A stretch of DNA of 64,000 nucleotides. Origin: Actinomycetes bacterium. Lineage in GTDB: Bacteria > Actinomycetota > Acidimicrobiia > Acidimicrobiales > Bog-793. The position numbers and the translations under genes were made by a program. Below are positions 19,638 to 27,879 of this stretch, one piece after another; within the stretch, counting starts at the first letter, position 1, and the number at the start of each line of letters is the position of its first letter. The stretch lies in contig JAKABW010000011.1 in NCBI GenBank assembly GCA_021796535.1, positions 1 through 64,000 on the forward strand, in the 5' to 3' direction. The notes beneath the pieces were generated by a model. The model saw only the letters and a list, made by a program, of their open reading frames with translations, made no database searches and was not told the origin of the DNA.

Positions 19638-20504
19638 TCAAAGCCATTTTGAGTCTTTGGACGGCAGTTCCCCCGTCATTGCCACAAACTCGGCTATATC
19701 CCTCAATTTCTTGTTTAGTACTTGAGACTTGGAACGCAAGATGCCAAAAGCCTGTTCTGAAGTGATATGGTTCTGGGCCATAAGGATGCCTTTGGCCTGT
19801 CCTATGATGTCCCTGGAGCCGAGTGCTACCTCCAATTGGCTGGCCTGAGCAGATAATTCGTCCATTTTGTCTATCGCCCAGATTTCCCATGCGCCGGTTT
19901 TGGTTAAAATGTCAACGGTGCGCAATTCTTCCTCACTCCATGTATGCCGTCCGCCAAAATAGTAAAGAACCACGGCAACGGCGGCATCGGCCAGAGGGCA
20001 GGAAAAGCTGAGGATTGAATTTATGGAGAACTCTTTTATTTGATTGAGCAACTCAACGTTATAGCATTCTTTAATCGTATCCAAGTCATATTGCTTTGAT
20101 TCCGATTTTTCCACTGCATCCACCAAAGGACCGCACTTGGCATTAATTTGCAAGCCGGTGAGATGAAGGGACCTTTCGTCGGTATGATGCGAAAACTTTA
20201 CTGCTTCTTTTTCAAACAAAGTCAATGACGTTAATGGTTCCTCTTTGAAAATCTTAGGCAACATCATTATTATTTCCTTTTGCTTACCTCCACCTGTCTT
20301 ACTTTGAACAGTATTCCACAAACTTGTCAGAAATTCAGTTAAATCATTCTTGAGAGATGTCATATGCACCCCGGGTATATATGAATCACCCTGTGCGCTC
20401 AAGGTGCCGCTTAGAGTAGGATACTCTTTTTTTCCAATTAATATATTTGTAGTGGCAATATTTAGACAAATATCTAAATATTTTCTCAGCCTAAATTCAC
20501 ACAT
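19638..20504 (-). CDS. GAF-like/ANTAR domain RNA-binding antiterminator regulator
   Basis: The C-terminal 55 residues (LEVALGSRDIIGQAKGILMAQNHITSEQAFGILRSKS...) are an ANTAR domain, which binds paired hairpins in nascent mRNA to prevent termination. Before it lies a region with a GAF-like layout (SILSFSCPLADAAVAVVLYYFGGRHTWSEEELRTVDILTKTGAWEIW), probably the sensory part. The arrangement GAF-ANTAR is common in actinobacteria. The ATG at 20504 has AGGGATGG upstream; ATG 20363 is a second candidate. Its targets are not visible. Its position next to glutamine synthetase may be meaningful, since several ANTAR proteins control nitrogen genes, but that link is inference. Confidence 0.85.
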   Translation of the reverse strand: MCEFRLRKYLDICLNIATTNILIGKKEYPTLSGTLSAQGDSYIPGVHMTSLKNDLTEFLTSLWNTVQSKTGGGKQKEIIMMLPKIFKEEPLTSLTLFEKEAVKFSHHTDERSLHLTGLQINAKCGPLVDAVEKSESKQYDLDTIKECYNVELLNQIKEFSINSILSFSCPLADAAVAVVLYYFGGRHTWSEEELRTVDILTKTGAWEIWAIDKMDELSAQASQLEVALGSRDIIGQAKGILMAQNHITSEQAFGILRSKSQVLNKKLRDIAEFVAMTGELPSKDSKWL

Positions 20505-20574
20505 TCAAGCCATCCCTGCCCGCCGGAATTTTCTTGTCCGGTCTACATAAACTAAAGCGGTATAGTTACAATAC

Positions 20575-20590
20575 TTGTTACTTGTAACAA
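20575..20590. promoter_or_regulatory. Operator-like palindrome upstream of furA
   Basis: TTGTTAC and GTAACAA flank a 2-nt centre in an AT-rich region. A related half (GTTACAA, 20564-20570) lies next to it. The palindrome lies 142 bp before the FurA start and 70 bp before the divergent ANTAR gene. FurA-type repressors bind AT-rich palindromes at their own promoters; assignment to FurA is inference. Confidence 0.4.
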
Positions 20591-20720
20591 AAAATGAAAA
20601 TTCACAGGGTGAACTTTTCTGCTTAGACTGTTTGCGTCCGCAAATCGATACCGGTGTCTGCCTGATCTGTAGTAAAGTAGATTTTATAAAAAAATAGAAT
20701 AATTACATAAAAATTTAAAT

Positions 20721-20726
20721 TATATT
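20721..20726 (+). promoter_or_regulatory. -10 hexamer of furA, probably leaderless
   Basis: TATATT lies 6 nt before the ATG at 20733, and no Shine-Dalgarno is present. Transcription would begin at or next to the start codon. Confidence 0.45.
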
Positions 20727-20732
20727 ATTAGT

Positions 20733-21161
20733 ATGGCCAGCAAAAGTCACGAAAACCTACTCAGACAACATCGGCTTAGGGTCACGGCGGTACGCCTAGC
20801 CGTAATGGAAATAATTGAAACTTTTCCTCATTCTGACACCGATTTCATAATCCGCCAAGTCAGGGAAACCCTTGGCTCTGTCTCGACACAAGCAATTTAC
20901 AATGTCCTTTCTTCACTCTGCGACGCGAACCTGGCAAGGCGCATTGAGCCGGCCGGCAGCAGCACACTCTACGAACTGAGAGTAGGCGATAACCACCACC
21001 ACGCTGTCTGCAGAGTCTGCAAGGCGACACAAGACATAGATTGCCTTGTCGGAGAGCGCCCATGCCTGCACCCAAATGACGCCAAAGGCTTTTTACTGGA
21101 TGAAGCCGAGATAACATTTTGGGGCATCTGTCAAAAATGTCAAGCCGAGCGGGCGTCATAA
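20733..21161 (+). CDS. furA: Fur-family metalloregulator, FurA/CatR type
   Basis: This is a DNA-binding metal-dependent repressor of 142 residues. The winged-helix part includes LRVTAVRLAVMEII and SVSTQAIYNVLSSLCDANLARRIEPAGSSTLYE. The metal and dimer part has VGDNHHHAVCRVC, DCLVGERPCL and FLLDEAEITFWGICQKC. Structural zinc would be held by Cys93/Cys96 and Cys133/Cys136. The wording of these segments is closest to the actinobacterial FurA group, which senses iron or peroxide and normally precedes katG. No catalase gene follows here. The ATG lies 6 nt after a TATATT hexamer without a Shine-Dalgarno, so the message is probably leaderless. Confidence 0.9.
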   Translation: MASKSHENLLRQHRLRVTAVRLAVMEIIETFPHSDTDFIIRQVRETLGSVSTQAIYNVLSSLCDANLARRIEPAGSSTLYELRVGDNHHHAVCRVCKATQDIDCLVGERPCLHPNDAKGFLLDEAEITFWGICQKCQAERAS

Positions 21162-21556
21162 AGACGCTTCATGACTGACATATCTCCCTTTCCGCCATCG
21201 GACCGGGTACTTGTGATCGCCGGGCAAAAGTACCGTTATAATTTTTAAGACAAATTACGTCTTCAAACCTGCCATACTTATCACCCTCCGATTAAATTGC
21301 AGCTATCTGGTATATTAAATTAGATATTACTTTTCCAATATCAACACTTATATAACGGCATTATTTATAACATTGATTGCACAATTTTAAACTTTTCTTG
21401 TTTATACGCCATGCATGCAACCCGCGTTCCGGAGATAGCACATATCTGTAGCCGCCGCATTTAGAACCGTCCCGAAACGGGTCGTGTTCTTTTTGGCCTC
21501 CGGGCGTCCAAAACAACAGATGCGTTCCCCCCGGTAAATGTTTTATACTGCAGTAC
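21162..21556. other. Intergenic region with a GC-rich structured segment
   Basis: The first half is AT-rich with no gene seen. From about 21415 to 21540 the sequence becomes GC-rich and can fold. AGAAC (21463-21467) pairs with GTTCT (21486-21490) around an inner CCCG/CGGG hairpin, and five T follow. This could be a terminator or part of a small RNA. A TATACT hexamer at 21544-21549 sits 7 nt before the next start codon. A minus-strand open frame (21361-21714) is judged spurious. Confidence 0.4.
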
Positions 21557-23149
21557 ATGTTAATTTTTAAACATAACATAAAGTCAATAACTGGTATTTT
21601 TCTTATTTGTGCGGCAGGATTTCTCTCCGGATTTTTTGCACCGTCTTCTGTGGCAACGGCATCAAAGATCCCCGTCGGCAAACCTTCACATAAGACAACC
21701 GGGTTCGCAAACAAAACTCAGGCTGACTGGGTGATACGCCAAAACCTATTAAAAGGGAGCGATGCGTGGAGGATCAAAGGACCGCCTGCGGGAACGAAAT
21801 TGGAGGGTTTCCTCAACACTACTTATGCTTCTGACAAACAAAATGTAACTTTTTACATCTCCACTGTTACCAAGCAATACAGAATCAGGGCTTTTCGTAT
21901 GGGCTACTACCAAGGCAGAGGGGGCCGTCTTGTCTGGGTGTCCAAACTGATCAGAGGCTACACCCAACCGGCGTGTACTTTTACAAAAGAAATCAATATG
22001 ACGGCCTGCGGCAATTGGAAACCTTCCTTCCGTCTGTGGCTTTCCAAAGCATTCGTCCAGGGGGATTACCTCTTTGAACTCGTCGGCAAAAACGGTCTCA
22101 GGAGTTACATTCCTCTCACCGTCTGGGATCCCGCAAGCTATGCCACTTATGTGATAAAAAATGATGTTTTGACATGGCAAGCCTGGAATTCATACGGGGG
22201 ATACGACTTTTACACAGGCATCGGAAGCTGTTCCGGGGGCTATCCTCTGTGTTCAAGAGCCAGAGTCGTCTCCTTCAACAGGCCGTATGACTACGGCAAC
22301 GGGGCGGGTGATTTCCTGACGAATGAATACCCGCTTATCTATCTTGCCGAAGAACACGGTCTGAATGTCACTTATATTACGGATATCACCCTCATACAGC
22401 ACCCGCAATTGCTCCGCCGTCACAGGACCCTGCTCTCCCTCGGACACGACGAATGTTGGTCTTATTCGGAACGGGTTGCCGTAGAAAATGCCGCCAAACT
22501 GGACGGGCTAAACGTTGCTTTCTTCGGAGCTTCCGCCATGCTGCGCCACGTCAGACTGCAAAACTCACCAACGGGACAGGATCGGGAGGAAGTTGACTAC
22601 AGAGATTCTTATGCCGACCCCATGGACAATAACGGACACCCGTCCAACCCGATGCTCGTCACCGGCAATACATGGTCGTCCCCTCCTGCAAACTGGCCGG
22701 AAATGAACTTTGTGGGAGAAGAATATATAGGCTTTGTGCAAAGTTATGAGCCGCCCCAACCTTTTGTGATCCAAGACGCCGGTTCGTTTTTGTTTAAGGG
22801 CATCACCTATCACGGCAAGAAGGTTTTCAACGGAGAAAAAATTGCAAACGTAATAGCTTCGGATTTTGACACCCGTGACCCTTACCTTGACATACCGGGC
22901 CTTGTCGTTGCGGCACAGTCACCCGTGAGTCCTGCTGTGGCCTACTTCCAAGCGTCCAATGCTCCAAACGGTTTTGCCTATTCGGATATGGCTTATCATT
23001 TTGAAAAACCCTCCGGAGCTCTTATATTCGACAGCGGTACCAACAATTGGATTCAATCTCTCACACCCTGTCAAAAAACTTATGCGGCATGTCCGGCCGA
23101 CTTTACACAAAAAGTAACTTTAAACTTATTGCTCAGGATGTCCGGGTGA
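21557..23149 (+). CDS. Secreted N,N-dimethylformamidase large-subunit-like protein
   Basis: The 530-residue protein begins with a signal sequence (MLIFKHNIKSITGIFLICAAGFLSGFF). The rest resembles the C-terminal region of the N,N-dimethylformamidase beta subunit: YRIRAFRMGYYQGRGGRLVW, GDYLFELVGKNGLRSYIPLTVWD, a WQAWNSYGGYDFY segment, then VVSFNRPYD, LIYLAEEHGLNVTYITD and LLSLGHDECWSYSERVAVENA. In the characterised enzyme this subunit contributes to hydrolysis of DMF and has an iron site; here the protein is exported and has no small-subunit partner. True activity is unknown. The start is ATG 21557, 7 nt after a TATACT hexamer, so probably leaderless. Confidence 0.75.
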   Translation: MLIFKHNIKSITGIFLICAAGFLSGFFAPSSVATASKIPVGKPSHKTTGFANKTQADWVIRQNLLKGSDAWRIKGPPAGTKLEGFLNTTYASDKQNVTFYISTVTKQYRIRAFRMGYYQGRGGRLVWVSKLIRGYTQPACTFTKEINMTACGNWKPSFRLWLSKAFVQGDYLFELVGKNGLRSYIPLTVWDPASYATYVIKNDVLTWQAWNSYGGYDFYTGIGSCSGGYPLCSRARVVSFNRPYDYGNGAGDFLTNEYPLIYLAEEHGLNVTYITDITLIQHPQLLRRHRTLLSLGHDECWSYSERVAVENAAKLDGLNVAFFGASAMLRHVRLQNSPTGQDREEVDYRDSYADPMDNNGHPSNPMLVTGNTWSSPPANWPEMNFVGEEYIGFVQSYEPPQPFVIQDAGSFLFKGITYHGKKVFNGEKIANVIASDFDTRDPYLDIPGLVVAAQSPVSPAVAYFQASNAPNGFAYSDMAYHFEKPSGALIFDSGTNNWIQSLTPCQKTYAACPADFTQKVTLNLLLRMSG

Positions 23150-23244
23150 AACTCCATCCGTTCAGACACCGGAGACGACAGAGCCGCTTTTCAACAAAGC
23201 ACGGGCACAAAAGTAAAAACGTACCGAAGAACCCGATCCTTATA

Positions 23245-23250
23245 TATACT
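23245..23250 (+). promoter_or_regulatory. -10 hexamer before the SDR gene, probably leaderless
   Basis: TATACT ends 8 nt before the GTG start at 23259. There is no Shine-Dalgarno. It supports the GTG as the real start of the lipid cluster's first gene. Confidence 0.45.
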
Positions 23251-23258
23251 TTTGATAT

Positions 23259-24428
23259 GTGCAACCACGATGCGTCTTGAACGGCTCGCCGTCTGACCTG
23301 AAAAGTAGCTTTGCCGACCTGACTGACTTCTGTCTGGAGGCAAGCATCTTGGGCAGCTTTTCCAAGTTTGGCTATCTGCTCCGGTCCAAACTTTACGGCT
23401 GGGACGGCAATCCCTCGGTTGCCGCAAACACAATTCGCAGTCCTCAAGCCGGAACACAGAACACCGGCGAAAGGCACTTGACGGCTGTGATAACCGGCTT
23501 TTCAAGCGGAATAGGTTTGGCAACCGCCGCCGGGCTGGCCCGAAGCGGTTGGCGGATAATAGGCATCTCCGGAAATAAAGAGCGCTGCACGCATGCTTTA
23601 AAAAGCATCGTGTCGATACGGAGGGAAGATTCCGGAGACGAAAGCCACCCGGGTGAAAACGTTTTCGTCTATGACGCAAGCCGACAAGGCGGCGACTGCG
23701 GCGCATTGCCGCCGGGTATCTCCCATGCCATTACGGCAAATGTGGCAGAACTTTCCCAAATTGACGAAGCGGTCAAAATTATCAGGCAAAATAGCAGCCA
23801 AATTGACTTATTGATTCACTGCGCCGGGAAAATATATCAAAATATGGACTTCACCGAAGATGGCTTTGAATCTACGCTTGCTTTACACGTACTCGGACCC
23901 CATCTTTTGACCAAGACTCTGTTGGACGTCATGACGGCAACCGGCTCCTACATGCCGCGCGTCATCTGGGTATCCTCCGGCGGTATGTACGCCGTGCCGT
24001 TGGATCTGGACAGACTCCTTTACCCGAACAGATATCGATACAGGGCGGCAACGGCTTACGCTTATGCCAAGCGAATCCAGGTTGAGCTGGCGGAAATTTG
24101 GGCAGTAAAACTGGCCGACAGCAACCGGTTGGCCTTCTCCATGCATCCCGGTTTTGTGGACACAAGAGCCATAAGAGAGGGTGTACCGGCATTTACAAAG
24201 CTTATGAAACCCTTCTTGCGCACCCCCGAACAAGGTGCCGACACCCTGCTATATCTGGCTACTCTGTCAGAAACCAAAAAGTTGCTGGCACTTAACGGCA
24301 GTTTCTTGCTGGACAGAAAACCCAGGTCTACATCCAAAATCAAGAGCGGCATTGCCCCAGTTTCCAAAAAAATACTCACTTTCGATGCAATCGACAGCCT
24401 GGTATCGGGCAGAGGTCGTTCCAAGTGA
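23259..24428 (+). CDS. Short-chain dehydrogenase/reductase (DHRS-12-like) of lipid cluster
   Basis: This is a Rossmann-fold oxidoreductase. The cofactor motif is TAVITGFSSGIGLATAAGLARSGW with the TGxxxGIG signature. LIHCAGKIYQ corresponds to the NNAG motif, VIWVSSGGMYAV carries the catalytic Ser, and YAYAKRIQVELAEIW the YxxxK pair. About 70 N-terminal residues precede the fold, as in relatives found next to CFA-type methyltransferases. The GTG start at 23259 follows a TATACT hexamer by 8 nt. Its stop overlaps the next gene's GTG start (GTGA), so the two are coupled. With the three following genes it forms a conserved lipid-modification set; its specific reaction is not known. Confidence 0.85.
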   Translation: MQPRCVLNGSPSDLKSSFADLTDFCLEASILGSFSKFGYLLRSKLYGWDGNPSVAANTIRSPQAGTQNTGERHLTAVITGFSSGIGLATAAGLARSGWRIIGISGNKERCTHALKSIVSIRREDSGDESHPGENVFVYDASRQGGDCGALPPGISHAITANVAELSQIDEAVKIIRQNSSQIDLLIHCAGKIYQNMDFTEDGFESTLALHVLGPHLLTKTLLDVMTATGSYMPRVIWVSSGGMYAVPLDLDRLLYPNRYRYRAATAYAYAKRIQVELAEIWAVKLADSNRLAFSMHPGFVDTRAIREGVPAFTKLMKPFLRTPEQGADTLLYLATLSETKKLLALNGSFLLDRKPRSTSKIKSGIAPVSKKILTFDAIDSLVSGRGRSK

Positions 24429-25687
24429 AAATCGCCGTTATAGGATCCGGCATCGCCGGCTTGTCCGCCGCCCTGCTGTTGGACAAAGACCACGATGTAT
24501 ATCTGATCGAAAAAGACTCCAGACTCGGCGGACACGCCAATACCGTAACCATAGAAAAAGAAGACGGAACGATTGCCGTCGATACAGGATTTATTGTTTA
24601 CAACGAACGAAATTACCCGCTTTTCACAAAACTTCTGAATCACTTGGGCGTCTCTTCCCGGCCCACCGAGATGTCGTTTTCCGTATCGGATAAGCTTTTG
24701 GGATTCGAATTCAGGCCGACAGGCTTTAGGACACTGTTCCCGGCATTTGCCAACTTGGCCAACTTTCCCTTTCTCTACATGCTTTCCGAAATACCGAGAT
24801 TCAATTACTCCGTCAAAAAAGCGGTACCGACACAACTTTCTTTGGGCGAATTTATTAGAAAACACAGATTTTCTTCATTTTTTTCGAAATATTACGTTAC
24901 TCCTCTTGCCTCCAGTATCTGGTCTTCTTCGATTTCTGACATCCTGACAATGCCGTTGAACGTGTTCGCGAATTTTATGGGAAACCACGGTTTAATTTCT
25001 TTCGGCAACCAACCGGAATGGAGAACCATACCGGGCGGATCCGTGCAATACGTGCAGGCAATTGCCGCTTCTCTCAAAAACGCCCCGCGGACGGGCGCCG
25101 AAATCACAAGTATAGAGAGACGGGGAGAAAAGGCAGTTCTTCGCTACCGGAGCGGTAGCGAAGAAGAATTCGGGGCTGTTTTTATGGCCACTCACGCGGA
25201 CACGGCACTGGGGCTTTTAAAAAATCCGACAGCCGGAGAAAAAAAGGCTCTCTCTCGGTTCCGGTTTTCCAAAAACAAAGCCGTATTGCATTCGGATGAT
25301 TCACTCCTGCCCGCGCATCATGCAGTAAGGGGCAGTTGGAACTTTCACGTGCTTCAAAATTCGGCACAAGAGGTGACCATATCTTACCTGATGAACAAGC
25401 TGCAACCCTTAAAGAGCAACTCGGATATTTTAATCAGTCTGGGAATGGAGAAATATATAAAAGAGGATTGCGTCATCGACAGTTTTGATTACGAGCATCC
25501 CGTTTTGGATCAAAATGCCGTAACTGGGCAAAACGAGATCGAAGCCCTGCAGGGGGAAAACAGGACCTACTACGCCGGAGCCTGGCTCGGATACGGATTC
25601 CACGAAGACGGAATACGAAGCGCTTACCGCGCCATAAAAGTATTTTATGACCGTCACCCCGGCGGAACCGGGTCTTTTTTGGATTGA
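24425..25687 (+). CDS. FAD/NAD(P)-binding amine-oxidase-like oxidoreductase (COG2907 type)
   Basis: This is a flavoprotein of 420 residues. The dinucleotide-binding motif is right at the N-terminus: MKIAVIGSGIAGLSAALLL, followed by VYLIEKDSRLGGHANTV, DTGFIVYNERNYPLF, and a C-terminal FAD-contact segment YYAGAWLGYGFHEDGIRSA. GTG is the start codon and it overlaps the SDR stop by 4 bp. In other bacteria this family sits beside DUF1365 and CFA-synthase-like genes. A relative in Rhodobacter takes part in furan fatty-acid formation as an acyl-chain desaturase; that role is possible here but not shown by sequence alone. Confidence 0.88.
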   Translation: MKIAVIGSGIAGLSAALLLDKDHDVYLIEKDSRLGGHANTVTIEKEDGTIAVDTGFIVYNERNYPLFTKLLNHLGVSSRPTEMSFSVSDKLLGFEFRPTGFRTLFPAFANLANFPFLYMLSEIPRFNYSVKKAVPTQLSLGEFIRKHRFSSFFSKYYVTPLASSIWSSSISDILTMPLNVFANFMGNHGLISFGNQPEWRTIPGGSVQYVQAIAASLKNAPRTGAEITSIERRGEKAVLRYRSGSEEEFGAVFMATHADTALGLLKNPTAGEKKALSRFRFSKNKAVLHSDDSLLPAHHAVRGSWNFHVLQNSAQEVTISYLMNKLQPLKSNSDILISLGMEKYIKEDCVIDSFDYEHPVLDQNAVTGQNEIEALQGENRTYYAGAWLGYGFHEDGIRSAYRAIKVFYDRHPGGTGSFLD

Positions 25688-25768
25688 CAGACTTTTTGCC
25701 AAGAACTGCTTCACCATAAAATCGGTCGGCACCGTTGCCGGACAAAAAGGTATAATTGACTTTAAAAT

Positions 25769-26599
25769 ATGGGGGCAAAAATCAAAAGCGACACAGAGGA
25801 AAAATCGGAACCGGCAAACCCGTCCCCCGCTTACCCGTGTGACGGAATTTACTTTGGAACCGTACGCCACAGAAGAATGATTCGGCCGGCAACACAATTT
25901 ACTTACAAGACCTCCATGGCTTTCTTGGAAATCAACGGGAGTTCCATATCGCTCCCGGCCCAGACCGCACTTACGGACTGGCCGGAGCGGCTGATCAAAT
26001 TCCGTGCCGCCGACTACATGCCGGATGCGGATCTGCCCTTGGAGGAAGCCGTCCGGCAAACGGTTGCCAAGGAGCTCGGATTTTACCCCGGCGGTAAAAT
26101 ATTTCTCCTCTCCCATCTGAGGACAGCAGGCTGGAATTTCAATCCCATCAGCGTCTATTATGTATTCCCACCCCCGGGCGGCAAAGAATGTCGTCCGGAA
26201 GCGATAGTGATGGAAGTCACCAACACACCCTGGAATCAACGTCATTACTATGCGATGCCGGCGGGGAAAGAAAAAACGTCAAAGTATACGTTTGACAAAA
26301 AACTTCACGTGTCCCCGTATCTCCCGATGGACGTTACCTACGAAGTGACTGCCGGTTCCCCCGAAAACAAATTAAGCCTTTGCTTCAGGTTATACAGCAA
26401 CGGAACAAAGATTTTTGATGCTGACTTATTATTAAGATTTAAAAAATTCGACAAAGACAGTATAAGAGAAATGCTTACAACGACGCCGCTGCCGCCCATG
26501 AAAACCTCCCTTTCCATCTATTGGCAAGCTCTGCTATTAAAAGTCCGCGGGGCAAAATGGTACAGACATCCGGCAAAAGTCACTAACATGGAGAACTGA
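25769..26599 (+). CDS. DUF1365 family protein of lipid cluster
   Basis: A 276-residue protein of a widespread family of unknown activity. Family features: IYFGTVRHRRMIRPATQFTYKTSMAFLEI near the start, HLRTAGWNFNPISVYYVFPP, EVTNTPWNQRHYYAMPA, KLHVSPYLPMDVTYEV. The first 24 residues are polar and probably dispensable. It lies 81 bp after the flavoprotein gene and 1 bp before the methyltransferase gene, so it belongs to the same operon. Association with FAD oxidoreductase and CFA-type methyltransferase is a known gene neighbourhood and implies a role in modifying membrane acyl chains. Confidence 0.9.
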   Translation: MGAKIKSDTEEKSEPANPSPAYPCDGIYFGTVRHRRMIRPATQFTYKTSMAFLEINGSSISLPAQTALTDWPERLIKFRAADYMPDADLPLEEAVRQTVAKELGFYPGGKIFLLSHLRTAGWNFNPISVYYVFPPPGGKECRPEAIVMEVTNTPWNQRHYYAMPAGKEKTSKYTFDKKLHVSPYLPMDVTYEVTAGSPENKLSLCFRLYSNGTKIFDADLLLRFKKFDKDSIREMLTTTPLPPMKTSLSIYWQALLLKVRGAKWYRHPAKVTNMEN

Positions 26600-26600
26600 G

Positions 26601-27839
26601 ATGGCAGGCAGAAAAAAAACAGCGCGTGACATAGCGGCAAGAACGGTTGTGCTGAGGCTGTTGGGACGCCTCAAAAACGGAGCCGTCATCATCAACGAAG
26701 ACAGCCGGCGCCACCTTTGCGGAAGGCCCGTGGCCGGAGAAATTATACCCAAATTAGAAATAAAATTCCCCCAGGCGTGGAGCGAAATAGCTAAATATGG
26801 CAGCTCCGGCTTTGGCGCCGCTTACATGAAAGGTTGGGTCGATTGCGACACCGCCGATGAATTGGTAACATTTCTGAGAATTATCGTTAGAAATCTGGAC
26901 CACATCGAAAAAGTAAGCACGCTGACAAAGAAAGTGACGGCTCCCATGAGAGCCATGCTTTCCAAACCGGTGGGGAAGCAGGATCAAAAGAACCTGGATA
27001 AAAAAAATATCTTGGCTCACTACGATCTCGGAAACGATATATTTGCAAAAACACTCGATCCGACGATGACCTACTCATGTGCCATCTTCCCCACGGCCGC
27101 GGAAGATTTACAAACAGCTCAGGAATATAAACTGGAAAAGATCTGCGGCCTGCTTTCCCTCACGCCGGCCGATCATGTTATTGAAATTGGCACAGGCTGG
27201 GGAAGCTTTGCCGTTTATGCAGCCGGCAAATACGGCTGCAAAGTGACCACTACCACAATTTCAGACGCCCAATTCAAATACGCAAAAGATAAAGTCAGTG
27301 ACAGCAAACTGGAAGATCTGATCACCGTACTCAATACCGATTACAGCGACATTAAAGGTGTTTACGATAAGTTGGTTTCCATTGAGATGATCGAAGCCGT
27401 CGACTGGCGCCTCTACAATACGTTCTTTTCCAAATGCGCTTCTCTTATAAAAGACGACGGCGTGGCAGTCATCCAGGCCATTGTAATTGCCGATCAGATA
27501 TTCGAAAGAGCCAAATACACTGAAGACTTTATAAAAAAATACATTTTCCCGGGTTCCACCATCCCTTCGATAACCGCACTCTTAAATGCCGCTACCTTAG
27601 CCAGCGATTTAAGGCTTTTCTCTCTCAGCGATATAGGAAACAACTATGCTTTGACTCTCAAAAAATGGCGTCAGAATCTTGAGCTGAACAAAAATAACGT
27701 AATTTCTGAAAAATTCGACACAGAAATGTTTAGAATGTTTATTTTTTACTTTTGCTACTGTGAAGCCGGTTTTGCAGAAAGAAGGATAAGCGATATCCAG
27801 GCTGTTTTCACCAAGCCTGCCTTCAAAAGCGTGATCTAA
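26601..27839 (+). CDS. Cyclopropane-fatty-acyl-phospholipid synthase family methyltransferase
   Basis: This is a SAM-dependent methyltransferase acting on unsaturated acyl chains of phospholipids, 412 residues. An N-terminal lipid-binding region (residues 1-120) precedes the catalytic domain. The domain has NILAHYDLGNDIFAKTLDPTMTYSCAIF, the SAM motif VIEIGTGWGSFAVYAAGKYGCKVTTTTIS, and KLVSIEMIEAVDWRLYNTFF with the glutamate typical of this family; YIFPGSTIPSI follows. Product could be cyclopropane, methyl-branched or, with the neighbouring flavoprotein, furan fatty acids. It is the last gene of its operon and faces a desaturase gene convergently with a 20-bp gap. Confidence 0.92.
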   Translation: MAGRKKTARDIAARTVVLRLLGRLKNGAVIINEDSRRHLCGRPVAGEIIPKLEIKFPQAWSEIAKYGSSGFGAAYMKGWVDCDTADELVTFLRIIVRNLDHIEKVSTLTKKVTAPMRAMLSKPVGKQDQKNLDKKNILAHYDLGNDIFAKTLDPTMTYSCAIFPTAAEDLQTAQEYKLEKICGLLSLTPADHVIEIGTGWGSFAVYAAGKYGCKVTTTTISDAQFKYAKDKVSDSKLEDLITVLNTDYSDIKGVYDKLVSIEMIEAVDWRLYNTFFSKCASLIKDDGVAVIQAIVIADQIFERAKYTEDFIKKYIFPGSTIPSITALLNAATLASDLRLFSLSDIGNNYALTLKKWRQNLELNKNNVISEKFDTEMFRMFIFYFCYCEAGFAERRISDIQAVFTKPAFKSVI

Positions 27840-27844
27840 ATAAT

Positions 27845-27879
27845 CCGGCAAACAAAAGATTACCTTTTGTGCAAGCCGG
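27845..27879. terminator. Possible bidirectional terminator between methyltransferase and desaturase genes
   Basis: CCGGC (27845-27849) pairs with GCCGG (27875-27879), and an inner ACAAAAG/CTTTTGT stem encloses a 5-nt loop. It overlaps the end of the desaturase coding sequence. Confidence 0.4.

Noticed and set aside
21361-21714. 117-codon minus-strand frame overlapping the start of the DMFase-like gene
   Set aside because: It overlaps a better-supported coding start and has no domain; the foldable GC-rich DNA explains the open frame.
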